64,000 nucleotides of DNA from Asanoa ishikariensis (GCF_900107455.1 NZ_FNQB01000002.1:1984001-2048000), one strand, 5' to 3'. Positions 18,333 through 31,263 are shown, counted from the stretch's first letter. Notes: generated from the sequence alone by a model not told the origin. Numbers and translations: made by a program.

Positions 18333-19774
18333 CCGGCCAGCCCCGGAGCCAGGTCGTCCTCCGGTGTGCTGGCGAAGGCCGCCATGACCAGCAGCGCGAC
18401 CGCCAAGATGCCCCCGGCCAGGGCGAAGCCCAGCGGACCCAGGCCGTGGGGCGCGAAGCCGTCGGGCAGCACCACCAACGCCAGCACGGCGGACGCGGCG
18501 GCGGCGAGCCGGCCCGCCCGGCCGAACGGCGCGCTCGCGGCCAGCGGGACGACGGCCCACAGCAGGTACCAGGGCCGCACCGCCGGCCCGAACACCACGA
18601 CGCCGCCGAGCACCAGTCCCACCCCCTGCACGGGACCGACCGAACGGCGCCGGTGCCAGACCAGCAGCGCGGCAGCCACCGCCGCGCACAGGCCGGCCAG
18701 CCGCCAGCCCGTCATCGGTGCCGTGCCCAGCGACGCGTCCAACGCCTCCAGCAAGCCGCTGGTCGCCCGGCCGAGAGCGCTGGTCAGCGACCAGCTATCG
18801 GCGGTCACGGGAGTGCGCAGCGCACCCACCCAGCCGAAACCGGTGCCGGCGAGCCAGGTCACACCGACCGCCGTACCCCCGGCGACCAGGACCGTTCCCC
18901 CGAGAGCGCGCACCCGGGGCCACCGCCCAGCAGCCGAAGACGCCCAGACCAGGGCGACCGCCGCGAGCCCGACCGCCGCCGGCACCTTGACCAGCGCGGC
19001 GAGGGTGACGGCAACGGCGCCGAGCACGGGCCGTCCGCCCACCGCCAAGGCCAGCCCAAAAGCCAGCAGCCCGACCAGCACCGCGTCGTTGTGCGCGCCG
19101 CCGACAAGATGCAGCAGGACCAGCGGGTTGAGCACCGCCAGCCACAGCGCGGCCGCGGGCGCGACGCCGAAGCGCCGGGCCAGCGGCGGCAGGGAGAACG
19201 CGAGCAACGTCACCCCACCGAGAGCGACCAATCGCATCAGGAGTACGCCGAGCGTCACGTGCCCGCCGACCAGGGTGGCCACCGCGGTGGCCAGGAGCAG
19301 GAACGCCGGCCCGTACGGGGTGGCCGTGTGCTGCCAGATCGCCGGCACCTCGGCCGCGAACGGGCCGCCCAGCGCGGCGGGGCCGTCGCGGTAGACGTCG
19401 AGCCCGGCCCCGACCATCGCGCCCTGGGCCAGGTAGCTGTAGACGTCGCGGCTGAACACCGGCGGGGCGATCAGCAGCGGTGCGGCCCACATCAGCAGCG
19501 TGGCCAGCAGTTCTTCGGCTCGGGGCGGTCGCTGCCGCACCAGCCGACCCAGCCGCCACCAGGCGACCACCAGCAGCACCAGGCCGAAGTAGGCGACGGC
19601 GATGCCGGCGGTGAACAGGTCGACTGGAAGATCAGGGCGGGCCAGCGGCCCCTCGGCCGGCCCGGCGCCGGCGCCCACCCCGCCCAGGGCCACGCACATC
19701 GTGCCGGCCACACCCCAGGCGCGGCACCGCCCTAGCTGGCCGGCGTCGGGGTTGGCGAGGACCGGCGCGGACAC
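18329..19774 (-). CDS. MptB-like alpha-(1->6)-mannosyltransferase, polytopic
   Basis: About 481 residues with 11-13 hydrophobic helices. MptB-type motifs: FSRDVYSYLAQGAMV with the acidic catalytic pair of the GT-C fold, TPYGPAFLLLA, NPLVLLHLVGGAHNDA and ALVKVPA. MptB uses polyprenol-phosphate-mannose on the outer membrane face to build the alpha-1,6-mannan core of lipoglycans in actinobacteria; the exact product here is inferred. I chose GTG at 19774: a longer in-frame start at 19840 would run into the efp promoter and leader, and the extra 22 residues are not hydrophobic. Translationally coupled to the GT87-like gene by ATGA. Confidence 0.82.
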   Translation of the reverse strand: MSAPVLANPDAGQLGRCRAWGVAGTMCVALGGVGAGAGPAEGPLARPDLPVDLFTAGIAVAYFGLVLLVVAWWRLGRLVRQRPPRAEELLATLLMWAAPLLIAPPVFSRDVYSYLAQGAMVGAGLDVYRDGPAALGGPFAAEVPAIWQHTATPYGPAFLLLATAVATLVGGHVTLGVLLMRLVALGGVTLLAFSLPPLARRFGVAPAAALWLAVLNPLVLLHLVGGAHNDAVLVGLLAFGLALAVGGRPVLGAVAVTLAALVKVPAAVGLAAVALVWASSAAGRWPRVRALGGTVLVAGGTAVGVTWLAGTGFGWVGALRTPVTADSWSLTSALGRATSGLLEALDASLGTAPMTGWRLAGLCAAVAAALLVWHRRRSVGPVQGVGLVLGGVVVFGPAVRPWYLLWAVVPLAASAPFGRAGRLAAAASAVLALVVLPDGFAPHGLGPLGFALAGGILAVALLVMAAFASTPEDDLAPGLAG

Positions 19775-19804
19775 CCGACGAGGATGGCAATCGTTGATGG
19801 CCGG

Positions 19805-19810
19805 TAGACT
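19805..19810 (+). promoter_or_regulatory. Putative -10 element of efp
   Basis: TAGACT lies about 39 nt before the efp ATG, in the divergent gap with the MptB-like gene. No convincing -35 was found at the usual spacing. Confidence 0.35.
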
Positions 19811-19848
19811 CGTCTGGTCTGTCCGCCGAGTGAAGATCAAGGCAGGAA

Positions 19849-20406
19849 ATGGCCACCACCAACGACCTGAAGAACGGTCTGGTTCTCAACCTCGACGGCG
19901 AGCTCTGGTCCGTCGTTGAGTTCCAGCACGTCAAGCCCGGCAAGGGTGGTGCGTTCGTGCGCACCACGCTCAAGAACGTGCTGTCCGGAAAGGTCGTCGA
20001 CAAGACCTTCAACGCGGGGACCAAGGTCGACACCGCCACCGTCGACAAGCGCACGATGCAGTACCTGTACGCGGACGGCGAAGACTACGTCTTCATGGAT
20101 CTGGACACCTACGACCAGATCAACGTCAACGGCGGCACGGTTGGCGAAGCGGCCAACTACCTGCTGCCCGAGGCCGAGGCGATGGTCGCGACCCACGAGG
20201 GCGTCCCGCTCTACGTCGAGCTGCCGACCAGCGTCGTGCTCGAGGTCACCTACACCGAGCCCGGCATGCAGGGCGACCGCTCCACCGGCGGCAACAAGCC
20301 GGCCACCGTCGAGACCGGCGCGACCGTCCCGGTCCCGCTGTTCATCACCATCGGTGAGAAGATCAAGGTCGACACCCGCGACGGCCGTTACCTCGGCCGC
20401 GCCTGA
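19849..20406 (+). CDS. efp: Elongation factor P
   Basis: 185 residues: KOW-like domain I, OB domains II and III, ending [11 protein letters not shown]. It relieves ribosome stalling at polyproline, relevant to the Pro-rich proteins in this window. The tip loop of domain I reads [13 protein letters not shown]; the Lys is at about residue 32. Many actinobacterial EF-Ps have PGKGP in this loop, so the Gly in place of the last Pro is noteworthy. The start is ATG after AAGGCAGGAA. The stop overlaps the nusB ATG. Confidence 0.97.
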   Translation: MATTNDLKNGLVLNLDGELWSVVEFQHVKPGKGGAFVRTTLKNVLSGKVVDKTFNAGTKVDTATVDKRTMQYLYADGEDYVFMDLDTYDQINVNGGTVGEAANYLLPEAEAMVATHEGVPLYVELPTSVVLEVTYTEPGMQGDRSTGGNKPATVETGATVPVPLFITIGEKIKVDTRDGRYLGRA

Positions 20407-20840
20407 TGGCGGAGGGCCCCAAGACCTCGATGCCCGCGCGCCGCAAGGCGCGCAAGCGGGCCCTCGATGTGCTGTTCGAAGCCGACCTGCGGGACCGGCC
20501 GCCCACTGACGTGCTCACGGACTACGTCGCGCGGCTGGACCGCCCGTTGCCCGGTCACCTGGACTACGCGATCGGCCTGGTCAACGGTGTCGCCGCGCAC
20601 CTCGACCGGATCGACGAGCTGATCGCCAGCTACGCCGAGGGTTGGACGATCGACCGGATGCCGGTGGTCGACCGCAACCTGGCGCGGATCGCCGTCTACG
20701 AGCTGCTCTACGTCGACGAGATCGACGACGCCGTGGCGATCACCGAGGCCGTCGAGCTCGCCCGGCAGATGTCGACCGACGACAGCCCGCGGTTCCTGAA
20801 CGGGCTCATCGGGCGAATCGCCGAGTACGCATCGCGCTAA
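20406..20840 (+). CDS. nusB: Transcription antitermination factor NusB
   Basis: 144 residues. All-helical NusB: RRKARKRALDVLFEADLRD at the N-terminus and EAVELARQMSTDDSPRFLNGLIGRI at the C-terminus, the latter being the family signature. It binds boxA RNA with NusE in rRNA antitermination. The ATG shares its first base with the efp TGA stop. Followed 14 nt later by a strong hairpin that separates it from the convergent bldD. Confidence 0.95.
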   Translation: MAEGPKTSMPARRKARKRALDVLFEADLRDRPPTDVLTDYVARLDRPLPGHLDYAIGLVNGVAAHLDRIDELIASYAEGWTIDRMPVVDRNLARIAVYELLYVDEIDDAVAITEAVELARQMSTDDSPRFLNGLIGRIAEYASR

Positions 20841-20853
20841 AACTCCCTTTCAT

Positions 20854-20903
20854 CAACAAGGGCCCCTTCCGTCGCTCGTGGCGACGGGAAGGGGCCCTTG
20901 TTG
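20854..20903. terminator. Bidirectional hairpin between nusB and bldD
   Basis: Left arm 20854-20875 (CAACAAGGGCCCCTTCC followed by GTCGC) pairs with the right arm 20881-20903 around a 5-nt loop, with one bulged base. No U-tract of note follows, but convergent genes on both sides make termination its likely role. It shares AACAAGGG-CCCTTCC with the hairpin at 53739-53795. Confidence 0.8.
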
Positions 20904-20914
20904 TATGAGCGGAT

Positions 20915-21403
20915 CTAGCTGGCGAAGAAGGCGCGGGGGTCTGCGACCAGGACGCCGTGCTCGTTGAGGCGCTCGATCAGGCCCGACGGCGACGAGTCGT
21001 AGACGATCGCGAGCGCGCGCAGGTCGTCCGCGCGGATCGAGAGGACCCGGCCGTTGTAGTCGCCGCGCTGCTGCTGGATGGCGCGCGCGTAACGGGCCAC
21101 GTAGGCGAGCTCCTCCGAGGCCTCGTCGTAGAGGCGCTCGAGGTCGAGCACGATCTTGTTGGTGGGCTCGTGGCGGACACCGCTGCCGTCGGGCAGCAGC
21201 TCCGAGACGGGCACCCGGTAGAAGTCAGCGAGCTCGGCGAGGCGGGAGACCGTCACGGCCCGGTCGCCGCGCTCGTAGGAGCCGACGACGACCGCCTTCC
21301 AGCGACCGTTCGACTTCTCCTCCACACCTTGCAGGGAGAGGCCCTGCTGCTGGCGGATGGAGCGCAGGCGCGCGCCCAACGACTTGGCGTACTCAGAAGG
21401 CAT
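20915..21403 (-). CDS. bldD: Developmental master regulator BldD
   Basis: 162 residues. The N-terminal ~70 residues are an XRE-type helix-turn-helix (YAKSLGARLRSIRQQQGLSLQGVEEKS). The C-terminal domain carries RGD, eight residues, then RADD, matching the RxD-X8-RxxD signature by which BldD binds a c-di-GMP tetramer. Known role in Streptomyces: repression of sporulation and development genes when c-di-GMP is high. I place the start at ATG 21403, where the conserved N-terminus begins and GGGAGAG lies upstream; longer in-frame starts add only non-conserved residues. The 282-nt gap to pyrR holds the promoters of both. Confidence 0.97.
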   Translation of the reverse strand: MPSEYAKSLGARLRSIRQQQGLSLQGVEEKSNGRWKAVVVGSYERGDRAVTVSRLAELADFYRVPVSELLPDGSGVRHEPTNKIVLDLERLYDEASEELAYVARYARAIQQQRGDYNGRVLSIRADDLRALAIVYDSSPSGLIERLNEHGVLVADPRAFFAS

Positions 21404-21642
21404 TGACGACTCTCCCAGTGCTGGCACCCGGGGTTCTCCCCAGCTATCGCTACGGAGCGTGACGGTACGGGGAATGAGAGAACTGGTCAAGTGCTCATTA
21501 CCCATTACTTGGGATAACTGTCGTGTCTTGTCCGAATTTTCCTGCACCATGCATCAACGACTCGCGGCAGTGTTACGCACGGCACGCTGCGCTTACCCGC
21601 ACGGTCCCCGCTGGTAACGTGATCGACGGTTCGCCGAAGACA

Positions 21643-21679
21643 TCCTTTAACGACCCGTCCCGTGAGGCGGGGAAGGAGG
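21643..21679 (+). promoter_or_regulatory. PyrR-binding hairpin covering the pyrR Shine-Dalgarno
   Basis: GUCCCGUGAGGC at 21657-21668 fits the PyrR-loop consensus RUCCNGNGAGGY at every position. The flanks pair CCCG with CGGG and, further out, TCCTT (21643-21647) with AAGGA (21673-21677). AAGGAGG (21673-21679) is the pyrR ribosome-binding site, 6 nt before the GTG. PyrR bound to UMP would stabilise the hairpin and block translation, as described for mycobacterial pyr genes. No terminator follows, so translational and not transcriptional attenuation is inferred. Confidence 0.85.
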
Positions 21680-21685
21680 TCCGCC

Positions 21686-22276
21686 GTGGCCTATCCTCAG
21701 GCCGCTTCATCCTCGACGACGTCCGGTTCACCACCGACTGTGAAGGTCATCCTCACAGAAACGGACCTGCAGCGGGTCGTCGACCGCATCGCGCACCAGA
21801 TCCTCGAGAAGACGGACGGTGCCGACGGCACGGTCCTGCTCGGCATCCCGACCCGCGGCGTTCCACTGGCCCGCCGGCTGGCCAGCCGCATCGCCGCGTT
21901 CGAGTCGGTCGATGTCCCGGTGGGTGTGCTCGACGTCACTCTTTACCGCGACGACCTCCGGCTCAAGGCCACCCGCGCGATCGGCCCCACCGACCTGCCG
22001 CCCGGTGGCATCGACGGCCGGCGGGTCATCCTCGTCGACGACGTGCTGTTCTCCGGCCGCACTGTGCGGGCCGCGCTCGACGCCCTCTCCGACCTCGGCC
22101 GGCCCAGCTCCGTGCAACTCGCCGTGATCGTCGACCGGGGGCACCGCGAGTTGCCGATCCGCGCCGACTACGTCGGCAAGAACATCCCGACCGCGCGCGC
22201 CGAGATCGTCAAGGTGGCGCTGGCCGAGATCGACGGCCTGGACGAGGTCAAGCTGCTCGGCGAGGAGACCAAATGA
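21686..22276 (+). CDS. pyrR: PyrR bifunctional regulator / uracil phosphoribosyltransferase
   Basis: 196 residues. The PRPP-binding motif [21 protein letters not shown] is near residue 113 and [14 protein letters not shown] near residue 48. It binds pyr mRNA with UMP and may also form UMP from uracil. The GTG at 21686 is chosen because of AAGGAGG 6 nt upstream; the residues before conserved [19 protein letters not shown] form a short extra N-terminus ([14 protein letters not shown]). First gene of the UMP operon; its stop overlaps the pyrB ATG. Confidence 0.96.
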   Translation: MAYPQAASSSTTSGSPPTVKVILTETDLQRVVDRIAHQILEKTDGADGTVLLGIPTRGVPLARRLASRIAAFESVDVPVGVLDVTLYRDDLRLKATRAIGPTDLPPGGIDGRRVILVDDVLFSGRTVRAALDALSDLGRPSSVQLAVIVDRGHRELPIRADYVGKNIPTARAEIVKVALAEIDGLDEVKLLGEETK

Positions 22277-23193
22277 TCAAGCATCTGCTGTCGGCCGCCG
22301 ACCTCGACGCCCAGCACGCCACGCTGGTCCTGGACACCGCCGCGGAGCTGGCCAACGTGTCCAGCCGCGAGGTGAAGAAGCTGCCCACGCTGCGCGGCCG
22401 CACCGTGGTCAACCTGTTCTACGAGGACTCGACCCGCACGCGGATCTCCTTCGAGGCCGCGGCCAAGCGGTTGTCGGCCGACGTCATCAACTTCTCCGCC
22501 AAGGGCTCCAGCGTCTCCAAGGGCGAGAGCCTCAAGGACACCGCGCTGACCCTGCAGGCGATGGGCGCCGACGCGGTGGTCGTCCGACACCCCGCGTCCG
22601 GCGCGCCGCACCGGCTGGCGAGCTGGGTCGACGGCTCGGTGGTCAACGCCGGCGACGGCACCCACGAGCACCCGACCCAGGCGCTGCTCGACGCGTACAC
22701 GATGCGTTCCCGACTGGGCCGGGTCGCCGGCCTGCACGTGGCGATCGTCGGCGACGTGCTGCACAGCCGGGTCGCCCGGTCGAACGTCCTGCTGCTCACC
22801 ACGCTGGGTGCCAAGGTCACGGTGATCGGCCCGCCGACCCTGATCCCGGTCGACGTCGGCCCGGCGCTGTCGCCCGACCTGCGCGTCTCCTACGACCTCG
22901 ACGCGGTGCTGCCGGACGTCGACGTGGTGATGATGCTGCGGGTCCAGCGCGAACGGATGAACGACTCCTTCTTCCCGTCGACGCGCGAGTACGCGCGCCG
23001 TTACGGGCTCGACGCGGCCCGCATGCGCCGGCTGCCCGAGCACGCGATCGTCATGCACCCCGGCCCGATGGTCCGCGGCATGGAGATCACTCCGGAGGTG
23101 GCCGACTCGGCCCGCTCCACGATCGTCGAACAGGTCGCCAACGGCGTCTCCGTCCGGATGGCCGTCCTCTACCTGCTCCTGGGGGGCAAATGA
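22273..23193 (+). CDS. pyrB: Aspartate carbamoyltransferase catalytic subunit
   Basis: 306 residues. Condenses carbamoyl phosphate with aspartate. Carbamoyl-phosphate motif [11 protein letters not shown] near residue 50, KGESLKDT near 84, [11 protein letters not shown] near 134 and the C-terminal [12 protein letters not shown]. No pyrI is present, as usual in actinobacteria. ATGA overlaps with both pyrR and pyrC imply tight translational coupling. Confidence 0.97.
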   Translation: MIKHLLSAADLDAQHATLVLDTAAELANVSSREVKKLPTLRGRTVVNLFYEDSTRTRISFEAAAKRLSADVINFSAKGSSVSKGESLKDTALTLQAMGADAVVVRHPASGAPHRLASWVDGSVVNAGDGTHEHPTQALLDAYTMRSRLGRVAGLHVAIVGDVLHSRVARSNVLLLTTLGAKVTVIGPPTLIPVDVGPALSPDLRVSYDLDAVLPDVDVVMMLRVQRERMNDSFFPSTREYARRYGLDAARMRRLPEHAIVMHPGPMVRGMEITPEVADSARSTIVEQVANGVSVRMAVLYLLLGGK

Positions 23194-24467
23194 GCAGCAC
23201 CACGTACCTCGTCAAGGGCGTCAGCGTCGTCGGCGCCGAGCCGACCGACCTGCTGGTCCGCGACGGTGTGGTCCTCGAGGCCGGCGCGAGCGCCCAAAAC
23301 GCCCAGGTGATCGACGCCGATGGCCTGGTCGCGCTGCCCGGCCTGGTCGACCTGCACACCCACCTGCGTGAGCCCGGCCGCGAGGACGCCGAGACCGTCG
23401 AGTCCGGCTCGCGGGCCGCGGCGCTGGGCGGCTACACCGCCGTCTGCGCGATGGCCAACACCTCGCCGGTCGCCGACACCGCCGGCGTGGTCGAGCAGGT
23501 CTGGCGGCTCGGCCGCGAGGCCGGCCTGGTCGACGTGCAGCCGATCGGCGCCGTGACGGTCGGCCTGGCCGGCCAGCACCTCGCCGAGCTCGGCGCGATG
23601 GCCACCTCCGCCGCCAAGGTGCGGATCTTCTCCGACGACGGGCACTGCGTCTCCGACCCGCGCCTGATGCGCCGCGCCCTGGAATACGTGAAGGCGTTCG
23701 ACGGCGTGATCGCCCAGCACGCCGAGGAGCCCCGGCTCACCGAGGGTGCCCAGATGCACGAGGGCGAGATCTCCGCGCGGCTAGGGCTGACCGGCTGGCC
23801 GGCGGTCGCCGAAGAGGCGATCATCGCCCGGGACGCGCTGCTCGCGGGCCACGTCGGCGCCCGGCTGCACGTCTGCCACGTGAGCACCGCCGGGTCGGTC
23901 GACGTGCTTCGCCAGGCCAAGGCGGCGGGGGTACGGGTGACCGCCGAGGTCACGCCGCACCACCTGCTGCTGACCGACGAGCGGGCCAGCTCGTACGACC
24001 CGGTGTTCAAGGTCAACCCGCCGCTGCGCACCCAGAAGGACGTCGCCGCGCTGCGAGCGGCCCTGGCCGAGGGCCTGATCGACATCGTGGCCACCGACCA
24101 CGCGCCGCACGCGATGGAAGACAAGGAATGCGAGTGGGCGTACGCGCGCCCCGGCATGCTCGGCCTGGAGACAGCGCTGTCCATCGTGCTCGACGTCCTC
24201 GGGCCGGACTGGCCGCTGATCGCCGACCGGATGTCGCGGACGCCGGCCCGGATCGCCGGGCTGACCGACCACGGCCACCTGCCCGCGGCCGGCGCACCCG
24301 CGACGTTCACCCTGGTCGACCCGGCGGCCCGCTGGCAGGTCGACCCCACGGCGTCGGCATCCCGCTCACGTAACACCCCGTACGCGGGGATGACCCTGCC
24401 CGGTCGGGTCGTCGCGACGTTCCTGCGCGGCGAACCGACGGTGCTGGACGGAAAGGCAGTCAAATGA
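23190..24467 (+). CDS. pyrC: Dihydroorotase
   Basis: 425 residues, class I-type dihydroorotase of the amidohydrolase superfamily. Zinc ligands are in [10 protein letters not shown] near residue 52, the later His in HVSTAGSVD, and the catalytic Asp in IVATDHAPH near residue 303. It cyclises carbamoyl aspartate. ATGA overlaps on both sides; in some relatives a small bbl-like gene lies between pyrC and carA, here it is absent. Confidence 0.96.
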   Translation: MSSTTYLVKGVSVVGAEPTDLLVRDGVVLEAGASAQNAQVIDADGLVALPGLVDLHTHLREPGREDAETVESGSRAAALGGYTAVCAMANTSPVADTAGVVEQVWRLGREAGLVDVQPIGAVTVGLAGQHLAELGAMATSAAKVRIFSDDGHCVSDPRLMRRALEYVKAFDGVIAQHAEEPRLTEGAQMHEGEISARLGLTGWPAVAEEAIIARDALLAGHVGARLHVCHVSTAGSVDVLRQAKAAGVRVTAEVTPHHLLLTDERASSYDPVFKVNPPLRTQKDVAALRAALAEGLIDIVATDHAPHAMEDKECEWAYARPGMLGLETALSIVLDVLGPDWPLIADRMSRTPARIAGLTDHGHLPAAGAPATFTLVDPAARWQVDPTASASRSRNTPYAGMTLPGRVVATFLRGEPTVLDGKAVK

Positions 24468-25574
24468 GGCGCCCCGCGCTGCTCGTCCTGGAGGACGGGC
24501 GGACGTTTCACGGTGAGTCCTACGGCAGCGTGGGCGAGACCTTCGGCGAGGCGGTGTTCACCACCGCGATGACCGGCTACCAGGAGACGCTGACCGACCC
24601 GTCGTACCACCGGCAGGTCGTGGTCCAGACCGCGCCGCACATCGGCAACACCGGCGTCAACGACGAGGACGACGAATCGGCGAAGATCTGGGTCGCCGGG
24701 TACGTGGTGCGCGACCCCGCCCGGCTCGCCTCCAACTGGCGACGCACCGGCGATCTGGAGGACCGGCTCGCCGCCGAGGGTGTGGTGGGCATCTCCGGGG
24801 TCGACACCCGGGCGCTGACCCGGCACCTGCGTGACCGGGGCGCCATGCGGGTCGGCGTGTCCAGCGTGACCGACGACCCGGCCGCCCTGCTGCGCAAGGT
24901 GCAGGAAGCGCCCGAGATGGTCGGCGCCGACCTGTCGGCCCAGGTGACCACCGCGAAGCCGTACACCGTGCAGGCGGTTGGCACGCACGAGTTCACCGTC
25001 GCCGCAGTCGACCTGGGCATCAAGCGCAACGTGGCCCGGCGGCTGGCCGCCCGGGGCGTGACCACGCACGTGATGCCGGCCGGCTCGACCATCGACGACC
25101 TGCTCGCCACCGGCGCCGACGCGGTGTTCCTCTCGCCCGGACCGGGCGACCCGGCCACCGCCGACGGCCCCGTCGCGCTCGCCCGCGAGGTGATGCGGCG
25201 GCAGATTCCGCTGTTCGGCATCTGCTTCGGCTCACAGATCCTCGGCAGGGCGCTCGGCTTCGGCACCTACAAGCTGGCCTTCGGCCACCGGGGCAGCAAC
25301 CAGCCGGTGCTCGACCGGACGACCGGCAAGGTCGAGGTGACCGCGCACAACCACGGGTTCGCCGTGGACGCGCCGCTCGACGGCACCGTCGCGACCGACT
25401 TCGGCGACGTCGCGGTGTCGCACGTCTGCCTCAACGACAACGTGGTGGAGGGTCTGCGGGCGCACGACGTCCCGGCCTTCACCGTCCAGTACCACCCGGA
25501 AGCGGCCGCTGGTCCGCACGACGCCGATTACCTCTTTGATCGGTTCCGGGAGCTCATCGCGGGGGAGAGGGTCA

Positions 25575-25582
<8 letters not shown>
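24464..25582 (+). CDS. carA: Carbamoyl-phosphate synthase small (glutaminase) subunit
   Basis: 372 residues. N-terminal CPSase small-chain domain ([17 protein letters not shown], then [16 protein letters not shown]) and a C-terminal class I glutamine amidotransferase domain: nucleophile Cys in [15 protein letters not shown] near residue 254, and the His-Glu of [11 protein letters not shown] near residue 345. It feeds ammonia to CarB. It overlaps carB by 8 nt. Confidence 0.97.
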
Positions 25583-28890
<3,308 letters not shown>

Positions 28891-28910
<20 letters not shown>

Positions 28911-29910
28911 GCGGGTCGTCCGCCCCGCCCTGTTCCGGATCGGTGCCGGCGACGCCGAGACCGCGCACGAGTGGACGCTGACGCGGCTGGCGGGCCTCCC
29001 GCCGGCCGCGCGGCGGCTGATGGCTCTGCGGTACGCGGTGCGCCGGCCGACCACGGTGTTCGGGGTCGAGTTCCCCAACGCGGTCGGGCTGGCCGCGGGC
29101 GTCGACAAGAACGGCGTGGCGCTGGCGGCCTGGCCGGCCCTGGGGTTCGGCTTCGTCGAGGTCGGCACGGTGACCGCCCACGCGCAGCCGGGCAACCCGA
29201 AGCCGCGGCTGTTCCGGCTGCGCGGCAGCGACGCGATCGTCAACCGGATGGGCTTCAACAACGAGGGCGCGGCGGCCCTCGCACGGCGCTTGGAAGGGTC
29301 CCTTGCGCTGAGGGCCCCGTTAGGGATCTCGCTCGGGAAGTCCAAGGTCACGCCGCTCGAGGACGCGGTCGACGACTACCTCGCGTCCTACAAGCTGTTG
29401 CGGGACTACGGCGACTACTTCGCCGTCAACGTGTCCTCGCCCAACACGCCGGGGCTGCGGTCCCTCCAGGATCGGGACTCGATCGACGCGCTGCTGGGCG
29501 CGCTGGTGGGGGAGAAGCCGATCCTCGTGAAGATCGCTCCGGACCTGACCGAGGCGGCCATCGCGGAGCTCCTGGAGGTCTGCCTGGCCCGCGGGGCCGC
29601 CGGGGTCATCGCCACCAACACCACCCTCGCCCGGGACGGCCTGGTGGCCGCTGACGTGGCCGCCGGGGCCGAGGCCGGCGGGCTCTCCGGTCGTCCCCTC
29701 ACCGCGAAGGCCCGCGACGTCGTGCGGTTCGTGCACACCGAGACGGGCGGACAAATCCCGGTGATCGGGGTCGGTGGCCTGATGACGGCCGACGATGCGG
29801 CGCGGATGTTCGACGCCGGCGCGAGCCTTGTGCAGGTCTACAGCGGGTTCATCTACCACGGGCCGGCGCTGGTCCGGCGGATCGCGTCGTTGAAGAAAGG
29901 ACAATCGTGA
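28891..29910 (+). CDS. pyrD: Dihydroorotate dehydrogenase, class 2 (quinone)
   Basis: 339 residues. The membrane-associating helical N-terminus [19 protein letters not shown] marks class 2. The FMN barrel has [13 protein letters not shown] near residue 68, [10 protein letters not shown]-like [11 protein letters not shown], the catalytic Ser in [14 protein letters not shown] near residue 182 and [11 protein letters not shown]. Start is GTG 28891 or GTG 28900; both overlap carB. The loop before [15 protein letters not shown] is coded by a segment (29290-29306) identical over 17 nt to one arm of the hairpin at 53739-53795. GTGA overlap with pyrF. Confidence 0.96.
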
Positions 29911-30752
29911 CCAAAGCCTTCGGATCACGCCTGTACGAGGCCCTCGCGACCCGCGGCCCGCTGTGTGTAGGCATCGATCCGCATCCAAGTCTGCTGGCGT
30001 CCTGGGGGCTGCCGGACGACGCCGACGGGCTGGCCCGATTCTGTGCGACCGTGATCGAGGCGCTCGGCGACCGGGTCGCGGTGGTCAAACCGCAGTCGGC
30101 CTTCTTCGAGCGACACGGCTCCCGAGGGGTCGCCGTGCTTGAGTCGGCTATCCGACAGTTGCGGGAAGCCGGCGTACTGGTACTCCTCGATGTGAAGCGC
30201 GGCGACATCGGATCGACGGTCGCCGCTTACGCGTCCGCGTATCTCGACCCGACGAGTCCGCTGCGTGCTGACGCGATCACGGCGAGCCCGTACCTCGGCG
30301 TCGGATCCTTGGCCCCGATGTTCGACGCGGCGCGCGCGCATGATGGCGGCGTGTTCGTCCTCGCGCTCACCTCGAACCCGGAAGGCGCCGAGGTGCAACG
30401 CGCCGTCGGTCCCGGCGGTCGGACTGTCGCTCAGAGCGTGATCGACGAGATTTCCCAGCTCAACGCGGGTACGGAGCCGCTCGGGAGCTTCGGATTGGTG
30501 GTTGGAGCGACGATCGGGGATACCGGCCACGATCTCTCCCGCGTCAACGGCCCGATTCTCGCGCCCGGGCTCGGTGCGCAGGGTGCGACCGCTGCCGACC
30601 TGCGTACGGTTTTCGGTAATGATCTTGATTGGGTGGTTCCGTCCTACTCGCGGGAGATCCTCGCTCGCGGGCCCTCGGTGTCCGATTTGCGAGCGGCGAC
30701 GGCCGACGTTCTGGCCCAGTGCCGAGCCGTTTTGGCCCCCCGATCGAGGTGA
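29907..30752 (+). CDS. pyrF: Orotidine 5'-phosphate decarboxylase, long actinobacterial type
   Basis: 281 residues. Begins with [17 protein letters not shown]; the catalytic Lys/Asp motif is in [17 protein letters not shown] near residue 96. Last step to UMP. GTG start at the pyrD stop. Last gene of the UMP run. A 168-nt gap follows before mihF; it is less G+C-rich than its surroundings (GTGATCAAGG, CCGCTAGTTTTCCC) and probably holds the mihF promoter, but I found no clear terminator. Confidence 0.96.
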   Translation: MTKAFGSRLYEALATRGPLCVGIDPHPSLLASWGLPDDADGLARFCATVIEALGDRVAVVKPQSAFFERHGSRGVAVLESAIRQLREAGVLVLLDVKRGDIGSTVAAYASAYLDPTSPLRADAITASPYLGVGSLAPMFDAARAHDGGVFVLALTSNPEGAEVQRAVGPGGRTVAQSVIDEISQLNAGTEPLGSFGLVVGATIGDTGHDLSRVNGPILAPGLGAQGATAADLRTVFGNDLDWVVPSYSREILARGPSVSDLRAATADVLAQCRAVLAPRSR

Positions 30753-30920
30753 CACGGGGGATCAAGATTTCGTGATCAAGGCGCGCCGACGTTGCCGAAA
30801 ACCAATCGGGCCGCTAGTTTTCCCGGCGCTGGGAACCACATGCCCCTTTGGTTCACGGCCACCCCACGTTTCACGACCGCGGCGGATTTTCCCGATCGCG
30901 GTAGGACCTGAGGAGAACTG

Positions 30921-31238
30921 GTGCCGCTCCCGTCACTGAGCCCCGAACAGCGCGCGGCAGCGCTGGAAAAGGCAGCGGAGATCCGCAAAGCCCGTGCTGA
31001 ACTGAAAGAGCAGCTCAAGCAGGGCAAGACCACCCTCGCCGCGGTGCTCGACCGGGCCGAAGGCGACGACGTCGTCGGCAAGCTCAAGGTTTCGGCCGTG
31101 CTGCAGGCGATGCCGGGCATCGGCAAGATCCGGGCGACCCAGATCATGGAGAAGCTCAAGATCGCTGACAGCCGCCGGCTGCGCGGTCTGGGCGACCAGC
31201 AGCGCAAGGCGCTCCTTGGAGAGTTCGCCGGCAGCTGA
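30921..31238 (+). CDS. mihF: Actinobacterial integration host factor (mIHF)
   Basis: 105 residues. Long N-terminal helix (LSPEQRAAALEKAAEIRKARAELKEQLKQG) followed by the helix-two-turns-helix DNA-binding segment AMPGIGKIRATQIMEKLKI. Nucleoid-associated protein that bends DNA, essential in mycobacteria and affecting development in Streptomyces. GTG start after TGAGGAGAACTG. Its position between pyrF and gmk is the usual one. Confidence 0.95.
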   Translation: MPLPSLSPEQRAAALEKAAEIRKARAELKEQLKQGKTTLAAVLDRAEGDDVVGKLKVSAVLQAMPGIGKIRATQIMEKLKIADSRRLRGLGDQQRKALLGEFAGS

Positions 31239-31263
31239 CCCGGCACCCGGGTAAAAACAAGTT

